Positions 25,050 through 36,600 of a DNA stretch of 64,000 nt are shown here, one piece after another; positions within the stretch are counted from its first letter, which is position 1, and each line of letters opens with the position of its first letter. This DNA comes from Streptomyces cyanogenus (GTDB lineage Bacteria; Actinomycetota; Actinomycetes; Streptomycetales; Streptomycetaceae). The DNA lies in the NCBI RefSeq assembly GCF_017526105.1, contig NZ_CP071839.1:2222501-2286500 (forward strand), given 5' to 3'. The notes under the pieces were generated by a model, which made no database searches, was not told the DNA's origin, and was given only the letters and a program-made list of their open reading frames with translations. The translations under genes and the position numbers were made by a program.

Positions 25050-25505
25050 ATGCGGAAACAACACGGCGGGAACGTCCAGGTGTTCCGGATCACCGGTGCC
25101 CGGACCGGACTCGCCGAGGATGTCCGGGGCCGGCAGCGGCGGTACGTGATCTCGATGTCGATCCGTACCGTGTCGGTGATCCTCGCGGCCTCGCTGTGGA
25201 ACGTCGAGCGGTACGTCGCGATCGTCGCACTGGTGCTCGGTGCCGTCCTCCCCTACATCGCCGTGGTGGTGGCCAACGCGGGCCGGGAGCGGCCGCCGTC
25301 CCTCCCGTCGACGTTCGTCACCACGCCGATGCGGCCGATGATCCCGCCGTCCGTGGCCGAGGACGAAGAGGCGGAATCCGCGCGGGAGTCCGTGCGCGCG
25401 TCCGAACGGCAGTCCGCACCGCGTCCCGGACAGCGGTCCGCGCCGGAGGACGTGCCGTCACACCCGGCGGGCGGAGTCCGTGGTGAGCGCCCCGACCCGG
25501 TCTGA
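25050..25505 (+). CDS. DUF3099-family membrane protein
   Basis: 151 residues. The conserved DUF3099 core is at about 15-75 (GARTGLAEDVRGRQRRYVISM followed by two transmembrane helices and PYIAVVVANAG). The C-terminal half is low-complexity, charged (Glu/Ser/Arg/Pro) and probably cytoplasmic. A GTG immediately precedes the ATG at 25050; either could be used. Function unknown. It diverges from the GlsB gene. Confidence 0.82.
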   Translation: MRKQHGGNVQVFRITGARTGLAEDVRGRQRRYVISMSIRTVSVILAASLWNVERYVAIVALVLGAVLPYIAVVVANAGRERPPSLPSTFVTTPMRPMIPPSVAEDEEAESARESVRASERQSAPRPGQRSAPEDVPSHPAGGVRGERPDPV

Positions 25506-25733
25506 GCACGGTGGGGGCGCGGCCGGAAGCGGAACGCGACCCTACGGCAAGCTCAAGAAAAGCTCAGATCAATCCTGCTGTTCCGGTGCCGGGCGATGGG
25601 GTAGCCGTGACATACTGCGTACGCGCTCCGCATCCCCCGTCGGAGCGATGGACCGACGCCGGGCAGCTCCCCCCGTGGCTGCCCGGCGTCGCCTTGTTCC
25701 CGCCCCTTCGCGAGACGAACCCGAGACGAACCC

Positions 25734-25952
25734 GTGAGTGACGAGACCCCGATCTGCTCCGCCAAGGGCTGCCGTGCCGCCGCCGTGTGGGTGCTGGTGT
25801 GGAACAACCCGAAGATCCACACGCCGGAGCGGCGCAAGACGTGGCTCGCCTGCGAGGAGCACCGCGAGCATCTGTCGCAGTTCCTCGGGGTCCGGGGGTT
25901 CCTGAAGGACGTGGTGGCGTTCGAGGAGTGGCGGACGGCCGAAGGCGCCTAG
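25734..25952 (+). CDS. Small conserved zinc-ribbon-like protein
   Basis: 72 residues with Cys at 8 and 13 (ICSAKGC) and Cys40-x2-His43 (LACEEHREH), a spacing that suggests one bound zinc. The sequence AAAVWVLVWNNPKIH is typical of a family conserved across actinobacteria and often mislabelled acetone carboxylase. Start GTG at 25734. Its end overlaps the moaA end by 4 bases tail to tail. Function unknown. Confidence 0.8.
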   Translation: MSDETPICSAKGCRAAAVWVLVWNNPKIHTPERRKTWLACEEHREHLSQFLGVRGFLKDVVAFEEWRTAEGA

Positions 25953-26938
25953 CCGCCGATCGCGGACATCGGGCGGTCCGGCTGCACGAACGACGGGTCG
26001 TCCAGGCCCGCTCCCGCCTTCTTGCCCCACATCGCGAGCTTCCAGATCCGGGCGATCTCCTCGTCCGGGGCCCCCGAGCGCAGGGCCGCGCGGAGATCGG
26101 TCTCCTCCGTGGCGAACAGGCAGGTGCGTATCTGGCCGTCGGCGGTGAGGCGGGTGCGGTCGCAGGCGGCGCAGAACGGCCGGGTGACCGAGGCGATCAC
26201 GCCGACCCGGTGCGGGCCGCCGTCCACCAGCCAGCGCTCCGCCGGTGCCGAGCCGCGCTCGTCCGCGCCCTCGGGGGTGAGCTCGAAACGCGTGCGCAGG
26301 GAGGCGAGGATGTCTCCGGCGGTGACCATGCCCTCGCGCTTCCAGCCGTGCTGGGCGTCCAGGGGCATCTGCTCGATGAAACGCAGCTCGTAGTCGTGCT
26401 CCACCGCCCAGGCGAGCAGGTCCGGGGCCTCGTCGTCGTTCAGTCCCGGCATCAGGACCGAGTTGACCTTGACGGGGTTCAGCCCGGCCTCGCGGGCGGC
26501 TTCCAGGCCTTCCAGGACGTCCTTGTGGCGGTCGCGGCGGGTGAGCGCCTTGAAGACGTCCGGGCGGAGGGTGTCCAGGGAGACGTTGACCCGGTCCAGG
26601 CCCGCCGCCTTCAGGGCGGTCGCGGTGCGCCTGAGGCCGATGCCGTTGGTGGTGAGGGACATCTGGGGGCGCGGGGTGAGGGCCGCGACGCGCTCGACGA
26701 TGCCGGCCAGGCCCGGGCGCAGCAGGGGCTCGCCGCCGGTGAAGCGGACCTCCTCGATGCCGAGCGTGCGGACCGCGATGTCGATGAGCCGGACGATCTC
26801 GTCGTCCGTGAGCAGATCGGGCTTGGCCAGCCACTGCAGGCCTTCCTCGGGCATGCAGTAGGTGCAGCGCAGGTTGCAGCGGTCGGTCAGCGAGACCCTC
26901 AGATCGGTGGCCACCCGGCCGTAGGTGTCGATGAGCAC
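25949..26938 (-). CDS. moaA: GTP 3',8-cyclase MoaA
   Basis: 329 residues. Radical-SAM enzyme for the first step of molybdenum cofactor synthesis. The SAM cluster is C21-x3-C25-x2-C28 in DRCNLRCTYC; GGEPLLR follows. The C-terminal cluster that binds GTP is the Cys group in FCAACDRTRL and IRTCLF. The protein ends in SAIGG, the essential C-terminal Gly-Gly. GTG at 26938 has GGAGGG upstream. Other moa genes are not in the window. Confidence 0.95.
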   Translation of the reverse strand: MLIDTYGRVATDLRVSLTDRCNLRCTYCMPEEGLQWLAKPDLLTDDEIVRLIDIAVRTLGIEEVRFTGGEPLLRPGLAGIVERVAALTPRPQMSLTTNGIGLRRTATALKAAGLDRVNVSLDTLRPDVFKALTRRDRHKDVLEGLEAAREAGLNPVKVNSVLMPGLNDDEAPDLLAWAVEHDYELRFIEQMPLDAQHGWKREGMVTAGDILASLRTRFELTPEGADERGSAPAERWLVDGGPHRVGVIASVTRPFCAACDRTRLTADGQIRTCLFATEETDLRAALRSGAPDEEIARIWKLAMWGKKAGAGLDDPSFVQPDRPMSAIGG

Positions 26939-27054
26939 GTGGGCCCCCTCCCTCTCCCGGTCACTCGGTCTCGGTCGGGCGCGGCTCGCCCGTCCCCTGC
27001 GAGCCTACGTGACGCCTGTGACATCGACAGCGGCCGATCCCACGAGGTGGGACG

Positions 27055-27096
27055 CGACCGCGTCGTAGGACCGTACAGTCCCGCACGACGCGGTCG
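27055..27096 (-). terminator. Terminator after the acetate symporter gene
   Basis: CGACCGCGTCGT pairs perfectly over 12 bp with ACGACGCGGTCG, 14 bases downstream of the actP stop on the minus strand. Confidence 0.75.
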
Positions 27097-27109
27097 TCCA
27101 TGGGAACCG

Positions 27110-28735
27110 TCAGTGGGCTCCGGTGCCGGTCAGGGACCGCACCTCCAGTTCCGCGTACTTGCCCGCGTCCGGGGTCTCCTTCGACAGCAGGGTGCCCACG
27201 ACGCCGAGCAGGAATCCGACCGGGATGGAGATGATGCCGGGGTTCTCCAGCGGGAACCAGTGGAAGTCGACGCCGGGGAACATCGAGGTCGGCTTGCCGG
27301 AGACCACCGGGGAGAACAGCACCAGGCCGACCGCGGTGACCAGGCCGCCGTAGATCGACCACAGGGCGCCGGCGGTGGTGAACCGCTTCCAGAACAGGCT
27401 GTAGAGGATGGTCGGCAGGTTGGCGGAGGCGGCGACCGCGAAGGCGAGGGCGACGAGGCCGGCCACGTTCAGGTCGCGGGCCAGGGCGCCGAGGAGGATC
27501 GAGACCGCGCCGATGCCGACGGTCGCCCAGCGTGCCGCGCCGATCTCCTGCTTCTCGGTGGCGCGGCCCTTCTTGATGACGTTCGCGTAGATGTCGTGCG
27601 CGAACGAGGACGACGAGGCCAGGGTCAGGCCGGCGACGACCGCGAGGATGGTGGCGAAGGCGACCGCGGAGATCGTGGCGAGCAGGACGGCTCCCCAGTC
27701 GGAGTCGACGCCGCCCAGGTGGAGCGCCAGGAGGGGGGCGGCCGTGTTGCCCGCCTTGTTGGACGCGATGATCTCGTCCGGTTCGATCAGTGCGGCGGCG
27801 CCGAAGCCGAGGGCGAGGGTCATCAGGTAGAAGGCGCCGATCAGGCCGATCGCCCAGATGACGGACTTCCGAGCGGCCTTGGCGGTGGGGACCGTGTAGA
27901 AGCGGATCAGGATGTGCGGCAGGCCGGCGGTGCCCAGGACCAGGGCGATGCCGAGCGAGAGGAAGTCCAGCTTGGTGGTGCCGGTGGCGCCGTACTTCAG
28001 GCCGGGCTCCAGGAAGGCGCTGCCCTTGCCGCTGTTGTCGGCGGCCCTGCCGAGCAGGTCCGAGATGTTGAAGTCGAACTTGAGCAGCACCAGGAAGGTC
28101 AGCAGCAGGGCACCGACGATCAGCAGGACCGCCTTGACCATCTGGACCCAGGTGGTGCCCTTCATGCCGCCGATGGTGACGTACACGATCATCAGCACGC
28201 CGACCAGGGCGACGATGCCGATCTTGCCGCCGTCGCTGGTGATGCCGAGGAGCAGGGAGACGAGGACGCCGGCGCCGGCCATCTGGGCCAGCAGGTAGAA
28301 GATCGAGACGACGATCGTGGAGGTGCCGGCGGCCGTACGGACGGGTCGCTGGCGCATCCGGTAGGCGAGCACGTCGCCCATCGTGTAGCGGCCGGAGTTG
28401 CGCAGCGGTTCGGCGACCAGGAGGAGCGCGACCAGCCAGGCGACGAGGAAGCCGATGGAGTACAGGAAGCCGTCGTAGCCGAAGAGGGCGATGGCGCCGG
28501 CGATGCCGAGGAAGGACGCGGCGGACATGTAGTCGCCGGAGACGGCGAGGCCGTTCTGGAAGCCGGTGAACTGCCGTCCGCCGGCATAGAAGTCGGCGGC
28601 GTCCCTGGTCTGCCGGCCCGCCCAGACCGTGATGACGAGGGTCGCGGCGACGAACACCGCGAACAGGGTGATGATCAGCGGACGGTGCTCGCTCGCCTCG
28701 CCGGCGGCGAGCAGGGTGTGCTGGACCTGGCTCAT
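27110..28735 (-). CDS. actP: Cation/acetate symporter (SSS family), ActP-like
   Basis: 541 residues, about 13-14 transmembrane helices. The family signature regions are RQTRDAADFYAGGRQFTGFQNGLAVSGDYMSAASFLG (helix 1-2; the first half is polar), MRQRPVRTAAG, and the sodium-binding segment FATILAVVAGLTLASSSSFAHDIY. It imports acetate or other short monocarboxylates with Na+. Its ATG at 28735 overlaps the upstream DUF485 gene stop (ATGA), the standard actP-yjcH arrangement. A terminator follows at 27055-27096. Confidence 0.94.
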   Translation of the reverse strand: MSQVQHTLLAAGEASEHRPLIITLFAVFVAATLVITVWAGRQTRDAADFYAGGRQFTGFQNGLAVSGDYMSAASFLGIAGAIALFGYDGFLYSIGFLVAWLVALLLVAEPLRNSGRYTMGDVLAYRMRQRPVRTAAGTSTIVVSIFYLLAQMAGAGVLVSLLLGITSDGGKIGIVALVGVLMIVYVTIGGMKGTTWVQMVKAVLLIVGALLLTFLVLLKFDFNISDLLGRAADNSGKGSAFLEPGLKYGATGTTKLDFLSLGIALVLGTAGLPHILIRFYTVPTAKAARKSVIWAIGLIGAFYLMTLALGFGAAALIEPDEIIASNKAGNTAAPLLALHLGGVDSDWGAVLLATISAVAFATILAVVAGLTLASSSSFAHDIYANVIKKGRATEKQEIGAARWATVGIGAVSILLGALARDLNVAGLVALAFAVAASANLPTILYSLFWKRFTTAGALWSIYGGLVTAVGLVLFSPVVSGKPTSMFPGVDFHWFPLENPGIISIPVGFLLGVVGTLLSKETPDAGKYAELEVRSLTGTGAH

Positions 28736-29088
28736 GCTCCGCCCTCCATCCGGGACTTGATGGCCTCGGCCCTGGGGTCGAGCTTGGCGGCGGCGTGCCG
28801 CGCGTACCACCAGGCGATGAGGAACGTGGTCAGGAACTGGGCGAGGCCCAGGACGAGGGCCACGTTGATGTTGCCGGCCACCTTGGTGCCCATGAAGCCG
28901 CCCGCGTAGTTCGACAGCAGGACGTACAGCAGGTACCAGGCGATGAAAGCGATGGTCAGCGGGAAGGCGAAGGAGCGGTGGGCGCGGCGCAGTTCACCGA
29001 ACTCCGCGCTCTGCTGCACCTCGGTGAACTCCTCGGCGGAGGGAAGGGAAGCTTGGGGTTTCGCAGGTGGCGGTGTCTCGGTAGCCAC
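28732..29088 (-). CDS. DUF485 (YjcH-like) membrane protein, symporter partner
   Basis: 118 residues: polar N-terminus, then two transmembrane helices (about 48-70 and 82-105) with the DUF485 features ELRRAHRSFAFPLTIAF and NYAGGFMGTKV. It is co-encoded with SSS-family acetate symporters and overlaps actP by 4 bases. GTG at 29088 is preferred because GAGGAG lies directly upstream; an ATG at 29112 would overlie that ribosome site. A long open frame continues further upstream but is an artefact of composition. Confidence 0.9.
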   Translation of the reverse strand: MATETPPPAKPQASLPSAEEFTEVQQSAEFGELRRAHRSFAFPLTIAFIAWYLLYVLLSNYAGGFMGTKVAGNINVALVLGLAQFLTTFLIAWWYARHAAAKLDPRAEAIKSRMEGGA

Positions 29089-29370
29089 GGGCTCTCCTCG
29101 CGTCACGGACATGCGCTGTCTGGCCTCACAGGAACCGGAGGTCACGCTACCGTCGTCGGTCGACTGCGGTGCGTGATCCCCGCAGAGGGCCACGGCGGTG
29201 CCGGGCCCTCCGTTCACGGTCACGGCGCCGCGCGCGGAGCGGTTCACGTCCGCCGGGCTCTTTCGGAGATCGGGCGCGGAAGATAGCTTCGGCCTGCACC
29301 ACCCGTCATGTACCGCTCGAACGCGACCTGTGTTCCGGGCGGTTCCGTATCCGGATGATGTGGAGATCCC

Positions 29371-30897
<1,527 letters not shown>

Positions 30898-30969
30898 CAG
30901 CCGGCACGAGCAACATGGACGCTTCGCTGTGCAGTGTTGAGCCGAGTTGGCACTGCCGACCCGGTCAGG

Positions 30970-30982
30970 TTGATTGAATCAA
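30970..30982. promoter_or_regulatory. Palindrome upstream of the CoA transferase gene
   Basis: TTGATT G AATCAA is a perfect 13-base palindrome in an AT-rich patch, 18 bases before the start codon. Its position fits an operator overlapping a promoter. The regulator is not identifiable. Confidence 0.4.
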
Positions 30983-30999
30983 TACTGCATAGTGAAGTA

Positions 31000-32382
31000 A
31001 TGACTGAAATCAAGGATGCCTGGGAGGCCGTGGGCGGGCAGCCCGGTCTGGCGCAGCGCGTCTCGGCGGTCGTACGCCGGGACGCGCTCGACGCGCGGCT
31101 GCCCGTACGGGAGCTGGCCCGCGCGTGTGTCGGGGCGTGCGCGCTGGCCGCCGCCGAGCTGGGGGCGCGGCGGGCCGGGCTCGCCGAGGTGCCGGCGGTC
31201 ACCGTGGACGACGGCGCGGTGGCCGCCGCCTTCCACAGCGAGCGGCTCCTCCGGGTGGACGGCCGGGCGCCGGACGTCTTCGCGCCCCTGTCACGGTTCT
31301 GGCGCACGGCCGACGGCTGGGTGCGCACCCACGCCAACTACCCGCACCACCGGTCCCGGCTGCTCGGCGCGCTGGGCCTGCCGGCGGACGCCTCGGCGGA
31401 GGAGGTCGCCGGCCGGCTCGCCGAGCGCTCGGCCCTGGAGGCCGAGGAGGCCGTCTACGCCGCCGGCGGCCTCGCGGTGGCCCTGCGCACCCCCGAGGAG
31501 TGGCGGGCGCACCCGCAGGCCGCCGAGGTCGCCGCCCGGCCGCTGGTGGAGCGTGCGCGGCCGGACGCGGCTCCCGCGCGCGTGCTGCCGCCCCTGCACC
31601 CGGCCGCCGCTCCCCTGCTGCCCGCCGCCGGGCTGCGGGTGCTGGACCTGACCCGGGTGCTGGCGGGCCCGGTCGCCACCCGCACCCTGGCCCTGCTGGG
31701 CGCGGACGTCCTGCGCGTGGACGCGCCCGGGCTGCCGGAACTCCCCGACCAGCAGGCCGACACGGGCTTCGGCAAGCGGTCCGCGACGCTCGACCTGGCC
31801 GCCGGCCGGGACACCCTCGACGAGCTGCTGGGCACGGCCGACGTCGTGGTGACCGGGTACCGGCCCGGCGCCCTGGACCGGTTCGGGCTGGCACCGCACG
31901 CGCTGGCCGAACGCCACCCCGGACTGGTCGTGGCCCAGGTGTCGGCGTGGGGCGGGTACGGGCCCTGGGGCGGGCGGCGCGGCTTCGACAGCCTGGTGCA
32001 GGTCGCGACCGGCATCGCGGTGACCGAGGGCACGGCGCAGCGGCCCGGTGCGCTGCCCGCGCAGGCCCTGGACCACGGCACGGGCTATCTGCTGGCTGCG
32101 GCCGTGCTGCGGGCCCTGACCGAGCAGTCCTACGAGGGCGGGAGCCGGCTGGTCCGGCTGGCGCTGGCCCGGACCGCCCGCTGGCTGACCGACGGCATCC
32201 GGCCGGCCCCGGCCGACGGCGCCCCGTACCCGTGTCCGGACGCCTGGCTGGCCGAGACGGACAGCCCGCTGGGCCGGCTGCGGCACGCCCGGCCGGCCGT
32301 GTCCTTCACCGGCGGCCCCACCGCCTGGGCCCGGCCGCCGGTGCCCTGGGGTTCGGACCCGGCCGAGTGGCGACGACGTTGA
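31000..32382 (+). CDS. Family III CoA transferase (CaiB/BaiF), tandem type
   Basis: 460 residues. The second half (about 205-460) has the CaiB/BaiF hallmarks: DLTRVLAGPVATRTLALLGADV, FGKRSATLDL, and the catalytic-Asp segment GFDSLVQVATGI. The first half (about 1-200) resembles a degenerate second copy, with AWEAVGGQPGL, FWRTADGWVRTHANYPHH and LRTPEEWRAHPQ, a layout I recall from actinobacterial tandem CoA transferases. It should transfer CoA between acyl groups; the substrates are unknown. ATG at 31000 lies just after the palindrome; the ribosome site is weak (GTGAAG). Confidence 0.82.
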   Translation: MTEIKDAWEAVGGQPGLAQRVSAVVRRDALDARLPVRELARACVGACALAAAELGARRAGLAEVPAVTVDDGAVAAAFHSERLLRVDGRAPDVFAPLSRFWRTADGWVRTHANYPHHRSRLLGALGLPADASAEEVAGRLAERSALEAEEAVYAAGGLAVALRTPEEWRAHPQAAEVAARPLVERARPDAAPARVLPPLHPAAAPLLPAAGLRVLDLTRVLAGPVATRTLALLGADVLRVDAPGLPELPDQQADTGFGKRSATLDLAAGRDTLDELLGTADVVVTGYRPGALDRFGLAPHALAERHPGLVVAQVSAWGGYGPWGGRRGFDSLVQVATGIAVTEGTAQRPGALPAQALDHGTGYLLAAAVLRALTEQSYEGGSRLVRLALARTARWLTDGIRPAPADGAPYPCPDAWLAETDSPLGRLRHARPAVSFTGGPTAWARPPVPWGSDPAEWRRR

Positions 32383-32392
32383 CGACCTTGAT

Positions 32393-32452
32393 TCAGACCT
32401 TGATGTCGTCAATGCCGTCAATGATGTGGACCCGGCCGGTGCCGTCGGTCAT
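32393..32452 (-). CDS. Possible 19-residue ORF coupled to the alcohol dehydrogenase gene
   Basis: An ATG overlaps the dehydrogenase stop codon (ATGA) and opens a 19-codon frame, MTDGTGRVHIIDGIDDIKV, ending in TGA. The DNA is less GC-rich than the surroundings. It could be a real micro-protein, the remnant of a lost downstream gene, or chance. No ribosome site of its own is visible. Confidence 0.2.
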   Translation of the reverse strand: MTDGTGRVHIIDGIDDIKV

Positions 32453-33492
32453 GCGGTCACCAGCACCTTGAGCGCGGTGCGTTCGTCCATGGCCTTGTAG
32501 CCGGCGGGTACACCTTCGAGGTCGACGGTCAGGTCGAACACCGGCGAGGGGTCGATCGTGCCGTCGAGCACGTCGGGCAGCAAGTCGGGGATGTAGGCGC
32601 GGACCGGGGCGACGCCGCCGCGCAGGGCGATGTTCCGGTCGAACATCACGCCGAGGTCCAGGCCGGTGCCGCTGCCGTGGGGCACGCCCACGAAACCGAT
32701 GGCGCCGCCGGCACGGGTGATGTCGACGGCCGTCCGCATGGACTGCTCGGTGCCGACCGCCTCCACGACACAGTGGGCGCCCTGCCCGCGGGTCAGCTCG
32801 CGGACGGCCTCGACGGCCGCGTCCCCGCGCTCGGCGACGACATCGGTGGCGCCGAACCGGCGCGCGATGTCGGTACGCGCCTCGTGCCGGCCGAGCGCGA
32901 TGATCCGCTCGGCACCGAGCCGCTTGGCGGCCAGGACGGCGCACAGACCCACCGCGCCGTCACCGACGACCGCGACCATGGCGCCGGGCCGGGCGCCCGC
33001 GCCGAGGGCGGCGTGGTGGCCGGTGCCGAGGACGTCGGACAGCGTCAGCAGGGCGGACAGCAGGCGCTCGTCGGAGGCCGCGTCCTTGGGCAGCCGCACC
33101 AGGGTGCCGTCGGCGAACGGCACGCGGACGGCCTCGCCCTGGCCGCCGTCGTAGCCGACGGAGCCCCAGAAGCCGCCGTGCTCGCAGGACGTCGTCAGGC
33201 CCTCGCGGCAGTAGGCGCAGACGCCGTCGGACCACATGAAGGGCGCGACGACCAGGTCACCACGGTGGACGGTGCGCACGTCGGAGCCGGTCTCCTCCAC
33301 GACCCCGAGGAACTCGTGCCCGATCCGCTGCCCCGGCTGCCGGGCCGCCTCGCCCCGGTACGCCCACAGGTCGCTGCCGCAGATGCAGGCCCGCAGCACC
33401 CGCACGACGGCGTCGGTGGGCAGCTGCACCGCGGGCTCGGGAACGTCCTCCACCCGCATGTCGTACGGGGCGTGGATGGTGGTGGCGCGCAT
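32449..33492 (-). CDS. Zinc-dependent alcohol dehydrogenase-like protein
   Basis: 347 residues, medium-chain dehydrogenase. Catalytic zinc ligands are Cys in ACICGSDLW (about 37), His-Glu in GHEFLGVV (about 59-60) and a later Asp/Cys. The structural zinc lobe reads SDGVCAYCREGLTTSC, with three rather than four Cys, a variation I recall in this subfamily. The NAD(P) motif is VVGDGAVGLCAV. The substrate is unknown. ATG at 33492 with AAAGGGA upstream. It diverges from the NACHT gene and converges on the CoA transferase. Confidence 0.9.
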   Translation of the reverse strand: MRATTIHAPYDMRVEDVPEPAVQLPTDAVVRVLRACICGSDLWAYRGEAARQPGQRIGHEFLGVVEETGSDVRTVHRGDLVVAPFMWSDGVCAYCREGLTTSCEHGGFWGSVGYDGGQGEAVRVPFADGTLVRLPKDAASDERLLSALLTLSDVLGTGHHAALGAGARPGAMVAVVGDGAVGLCAVLAAKRLGAERIIALGRHEARTDIARRFGATDVVAERGDAAVEAVRELTRGQGAHCVVEAVGTEQSMRTAVDITRAGGAIGFVGVPHGSGTGLDLGVMFDRNIALRGGVAPVRAYIPDLLPDVLDGTIDPSPVFDLTVDLEGVPAGYKAMDERTALKVLVTA

Positions 33493-33677
33493 GGCGAGGA
33501 TCCCTTTCGTGCGGGGGTGGTGCTCGTGCGGGGTCGTGCGAGCTCGGGGGTGCGCCCGGGGTGCGGGCGCCCTTCACGGTACGTCGCCTCCCGCGCGGGG
33601 GGAGCGGCGAGGTGCCGTAGCCCGGTGCGGGGGGCCGGTTCTACGATGCGGCAGGCACACACGGGGAGGACCGGGGG

Positions 33678-36600
33678 ATGCACGGACTGGAGACCCTGCT
33701 GCTCCGGCTGGCGACGACTGTGGCGTCGTCGGCCGCGAAGTCGCTGTTCGCCGCGAGACCGGGAGCGGGGCTGGTGCCGGACCGGGTCCGGCCGCTGCCC
33801 GGGCCGGCGGGCCCGGAGAAGCTGGCGCGGGTGCTGGCGGAACGGATCTCCTCCCGGTACGCGACGCTGCCGGAGCACGAACGGCTCGCGGCCATGACCG
33901 CCGTGCAGGACACCTTCGCGGCGGCGGGTCCGCTGGACGCCGGCCGGCTCTTCGCCGCCGACCTGGATCCCGGGCGGCTGGCGGCGGAGCTGGAGCGTCC
34001 GCCGGCCGGCCTCGCCGAGCGGGGACGCGATCTGTACGGCGAACTGCTCGGACTGTGCTGTGCGCACCTCGTCGAACAGCTCACCGCCGAGCCGTCGTTC
34101 CCGGCGCGGGCGGCGGTGGAGCAGACCCGACGGTCCGGGACGCTGCTGCGGCAGCGGACCGACTCCGGAGAGGCGGGCTTCCTCGGGTTCGAACAGCGGT
34201 ACGCGGACTTCGTCGCCGAGGCGCACTCCCGGCTGGAGCTCTACGGGGTCACCCTGGGCGACCGGCGCCGCGCCGAGTGGCCGCTGGAGACGGCGTACCT
34301 GTCCCTCGGGGTGACCGGACAGGACCGGTACGAGCCGCACGCCGAGGGGGTCGGGGCCACGCCGCCGGCCGTGCGGGTGGAACAGGCGCTGGCCGACTGC
34401 CACCGGCTCGTGCTGCGGGGACAGGCCGGGTCCGGCAAGTCGACCCTGCTGCAGTGGCTGGCGCTGAACGCGGCCCGGCGGAGCTTCGGCCCCGAGCTGG
34501 CGGACTGGAACCGCTGCGTGCCCTTCGTGCTGCGGCTGAGGGCCTTCAACACACCGGACGGCCTGCCGATGCCGGAGGAGTTCCTGCCGGCCGCCGGTGT
34601 GCCGTTACGGGCGCCCCAGGGATGGACCGAGGACCTGCTCGCCGCCGGCCGTGCGCTGGTCCTGGTGGACGGGGTGGACGAGGTGCCGCAACGGCTGCGC
34701 GGCCGTACCGAGCACTGGCTCCGGTCGCTGATCACGGCTTTCCCGAAGGCGCGGTACGTGGTGACGACCCGTCCGTCGGCGGTGCCGGACGGCTGGCTGG
34801 CGGCGCAGGGATTCGGCACGCACACCCTGCTGCCGATGGACCGGGACGACATCAGGACGTTCGTCCGGCACTGGCACGAGGCGGCGCGGCGGGAATGCCC
34901 GGCGGACGGTGAACGGGACCTGCTGGACCGGTACGAGGAGAGCCTGAACGAGGCGGTGGCCACCCGCCGTGACCTGGGCCGGCTCGCCACCAACCCGCTG
35001 ATGTGCGCCTTGCTGTGCGCCCTGAACCGCGACCGGCGCATGCATCTGCCGCGGGCCCGCAAGGAGTTGTACGACGCCGCCCTGGACATGCTGCTGGTGC
35101 GGCGGGACACCGAGCGGGAGATCACCTCGGTCGAGGGGCTCGTGCTGTCCCGGGACGAGCAGACGGCGCTGCTCCAGCGGCTGGCCTACTGGCTGATCCG
35201 CAACGGGCAGGCGGAGGCCGCCCGGCAGGACGCCGTCGCGATGCTGGACGAGTGGCTGGCCGCGATGCCGCAGGTGCGGGCGCAGGGGGACGCCGAGCAG
35301 GTCTTCACCCATCTGCTGAACCGCAGCGGACTGCTGCGCGAACCGATGCCGGGGGCCGTCGACTTCGTCCACCGCACCTTCCAGGACTACCTGGGTGCGA
35401 AGGCGGCCGTCGAGGCCCGGGACTTCGGCGTGCTGGTCCGCAACGCGCACGACGACCAGTGGGACGACGTCGTACGGATGGCGGTGGGCCACGCGCGCGT
35501 GGAGGAACGCGGCCGGCTGCTGCGGCAGTTGCTCCGGCGCGCGGACCGGACACCGCGGCACCGGGAGCGGCTGGTCCTGCTCGCGGCGGCGAGCCTGGAG
35601 CACGCGCCGGAGCTGGATCCGGCGGTGCGCGCGGAGGTGGAGGAGCGGGCCGGTGCGCTGATGCCGCCGTACACCTCCAAGCAGGCCGAGGCGCTCGCCC
35701 GGGCCGGGGAACTGGTGCTGGAGCTGCTGCCGGGACCGGAGGGGCTGACGGAGCGCGAGGCCGGCGCGGTGATCCGTACCGCGCGGTTGATCGGCGGCGA
35801 CGCGGCGCTGCGGGTGATCTCGCGGTTCCGTGCGGACCGGCGTCCACGGGTGCTGTCGGAGCTGGCTTTCGCGTGGGAGTCGTTCGACACCAGGGAGTAC
35901 TTCGAAGCGGTCCTCGAGGAGGGCGGTGGCGAAGGACACATCCTGAACGTACGCGATGCCGAGGCCTTGACGCTGGTCCCCCGGCTCCACCGGCTCAAGA
36001 GGCTGAACCTGATCGGCGACCACGGTCTTCCCTCCGAGGCCCTGGACAACGAGAACCTCGAGTTCCTGGGATTCGCCCGGAACGCGGTGGTCAGCGACCT
36101 CTCGCCCCTGCGAGGGTTGCCGCGACTGCGTGACCTGTCCCTCAACCAGTGCCCGGCCGTCACCGATCTGCGTCCGTTGTCCGGCCTGCCCCTGACCAGG
36201 ATGCACCTTTCCGGTTTCGGCAACGGGTTCTCGCTGGCACCGCTGGCGGACCTGCCCGAGCTCCGACACGTGTCGGTGGACTTCCTCCCTTCGGAAAGGG
36301 GTCTGGACGAGCTGTCTTTCGCCCCTCGGCTGACGGGCCTCAGCTTTTTCGATCAGGCCTGTTTCATGCGGCTGACGGGACTGGAGGCGCTCACCTCACT
36401 GAGCTGGCTGAGCGTCCACGACGACCGGCAGTGGCGCGACTTCCTCTCTGCCGGAACTTTTTCACCCCTGCAGTCGTTGCAAGTCCTCAACGTTGCCGAA
36501 GTCGACCTCGGCGACTTGACGCCCCATCGGACGCTGACCTCCGTCTACCTCGGCAGGGTCGCCCAGATCGACCACATCGGGGCGCTCGCTCACCTCCCGG

